From an uncultured Lachnospiraceae bacterium (GTDB lineage: Bacteria > Bacillota > Clostridia > Lachnospirales > Lachnospiraceae), in assembly GCA_944383765.1 (NCBI GenBank), contig CALWQT010000003.1, positions 62,001 to 126,000 on the forward strand: a stretch of DNA of 64,000 nt. The letters are read 5' to 3'. How positions within the stretch are numbered: the first letter of the stretch is position 1; every line of letters starts with the position of its first letter. Below are positions 63,203-64,000 of this stretch, one piece after another. Under the pieces are notes generated by a model, which made no database searches, was not told the DNA's origin, and saw nothing but the letters and a program-made list of their open reading frames with translations. The translations under genes were made by a program, and so were the position numbers.

Positions 63203-64000
63203 GTGAATGAGAGATATATAGAGATACTGCAGCAGTATGATTTAGAGCTATTGTCCGCCAGAAAAGGACGGGGAGCCTGGGTCTGTGAGACTGACCATGG
63301 GCTGAAGCTGGTGAAAGAATACAGGGGGACTGTGAAACGCCTGGAATTTGAAGATGAGGTGCTGCGTTTTGCCATGGAACATGGCGGTCTGCTTTCCGAT
63401 CGTTATGTGCGGAATAAGGAGGACGGGCTTTTGTCCATTGCGGAGGACGGCAGCCGGTATGTGGTGAAAGACTGGTTCCCGGACCGGGAATGCAGCCTGA
63501 AAGATACCAGGGAAGTGCTTCAGGCAGTGGGAAAGATTGCTTATCTGCATAAGATCCTGAGGGATGCACCGTTTAAGGAAGAATGGAGTATGGGATCCAC
63601 CTTGGGTGAGTCTCTGGCCGGAGAGATGGAGAGGCATAACCAGGAATTGGTGCGAGCCAGGAATTTTGTCCGCAGCAAACGGAAAAAAACCAGTTTTGAG
63701 CTGCGGGTCATTGCCGGTTTCCAGGGATTTTATGAGCAGGCGGAGCAGGCAGCAGAAGGCATGAGCCTGATTTTTACGGAAGAAAAAAATCAGGCTCTTT
63801 TTTTGTGCCATGGAGACCTGGACCAGCACCATCTGTTAATGCTGGGAGGAGATATAGCTGTCATTGAATTTAATCGGATGCACATGGGAAACCAGATGGC
63901 AGATCTGTATCATTTCATGCGTAAAGTGATGGAAAAACATGATTGGAACTGCGGACTGGGCATGTCGGTCCTGGACGTGTACCAGAAAGCTCTTCCGCTG
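63203..64000 (+). CDS. CotS-like spore coat kinase-fold protein, 3' truncated by the window
   Basis: An open frame from GTG at 63203 (after GGAGGGG) runs off the window, 266 residues without a stop. It resembles CotS/aminoglycoside-phosphotransferase-like spore coat proteins: DGLLSIAEDGSRYVVKDW near the N-lobe, the catalytic-loop-like CHGDLDQHHLL, VIEFNRMHMGNQMADLYHFMRKVMEKHDWN near the C-terminus. HGDLDQHH keeps the His-Gly-Asp of the kinase loop, but the metal site reads VIEFN rather than DFD/G. Probably a spore coat protein; activity is uncertain. Its gene follows cca by 82 bases. Confidence 0.75.
   Translation, partial: MNERYIEILQQYDLELLSARKGRGAWVCETDHGLKLVKEYRGTVKRLEFEDEVLRFAMEHGGLLSDRYVRNKEDGLLSIAEDGSRYVVKDWFPDRECSLKDTREVLQAVGKIAYLHKILRDAPFKEEWSMGSTLGESLAGEMERHNQELVRARNFVRSKRKKTSFELRVIAGFQGFYEQAEQAAEGMSLIFTEEKNQALFLCHGDLDQHHLLMLGGDIAVIEFNRMHMGNQMADLYHFMRKVMEKHDWNCGLGMSVLDVYQKALPL

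Overview
The window looks like a chromosomal segment of a spore-forming, anaerobic gut Firmicute, most likely Lachnospiraceae (a Blautia/Clostridium-like relative). The evidence is a set of sporulation genes (spoIIID, sipL, a YtvI-type AI-2E protein, a CotS-like kinase), a paired rubrerythrin/reverse-rubrerythrin and PerR-type oxidative-stress block, Gram-positive lipoproteins with Glu/Thr-rich linkers, a T-box before proS, strong Shine-Dalgarno sequences, and an archaeal-type ProS. I saw no rRNA, tRNA, CRISPR array, insertion sequence or prophage. Almost every base is in a gene or a recognisable control element.

Layout. 1-5 kb: end of a DUF1576 membrane protein, a small lipoprotein, a YbiT-like ABC-F ATPase with one degenerate ATP site, a SIMPL-domain lipoprotein, a WYL regulator and a broken GyrI-like gene. 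5.1-12.8 kb: a LacI regulator divergent from a sugar operon (ketose 3-epimerase, ribose-type ABC importer, Gfo/Idh/MocA oxidoreductase, second TIM-barrel isomerase). 12.8-16 kb: a cobalamin riboswitch and a BtuFCD-type corrinoid importer. 16-19.5 kb: a polar amino acid ABC importer, a PNPOx-ferredoxin fusion and a divergent HxlR regulator. 19.5-28.4 kb: topoisomerase III, an amidohydrolase, a TSUP exporter, exonuclease III, a second ABC-F protein and a GH13 protein that has lost its catalytic residues. 28.5-32 kb: luxS, then a yybP-ykoY (manganese) riboswitch before a P-type cation ATPase. 32-40 kb: a complete D-allose-type operon (LacI, ABC importer, RpiB, ROK, AlsE, AlsK). 40-43.6 kb: rubrerythrins, a PerR-like regulator, a LysR regulator and a PHP phosphatase. 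43.7-50.3 kb: an S1-domain protein, a small alarmone synthetase, an M18 aminopeptidase, a lipid-anchored trigger-factor-like protein, xpt, a HAD hydrolase, an orphan response regulator and spoIIID. 50.4-64 kb: a TetR-controlled membrane protein cluster, a PrcB-like lipoprotein, glpK, a TtcA-like enzyme, sipL, a structured intergenic element, a GIY-YIG protein, hemolysin III, an RluA-type synthase, the AI-2E protein, T-box/proS, cca and a truncated CotS-like gene.

How it fits together. Two LacI-controlled, ribose-type sugar systems both centre on C3-epimerised sugars (a D-psicose/allulose-type 3-epimerase in one, D-allulose-6-phosphate 3-epimerase in the other), which suggests a rare-sugar specialist. 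Three RNA switches (cobalamin, manganese, T-box) each sit before the gene expected for their ligand. Three sigma-E-like promoters precede sporulation genes. The most unusual items are the catalytically dead GH13 protein, the ABC-F protein with one ruined composite ATP site, the surface-anchored trigger factor, the extra zinc-less ROK protein in the allose operon, the TetR membrane cluster with duplicated operators, and a 152-base foldable element with three copies of a 10-mer between sipL and the GIY-YIG gene. All calls are from reading the sequence; no database search was run.
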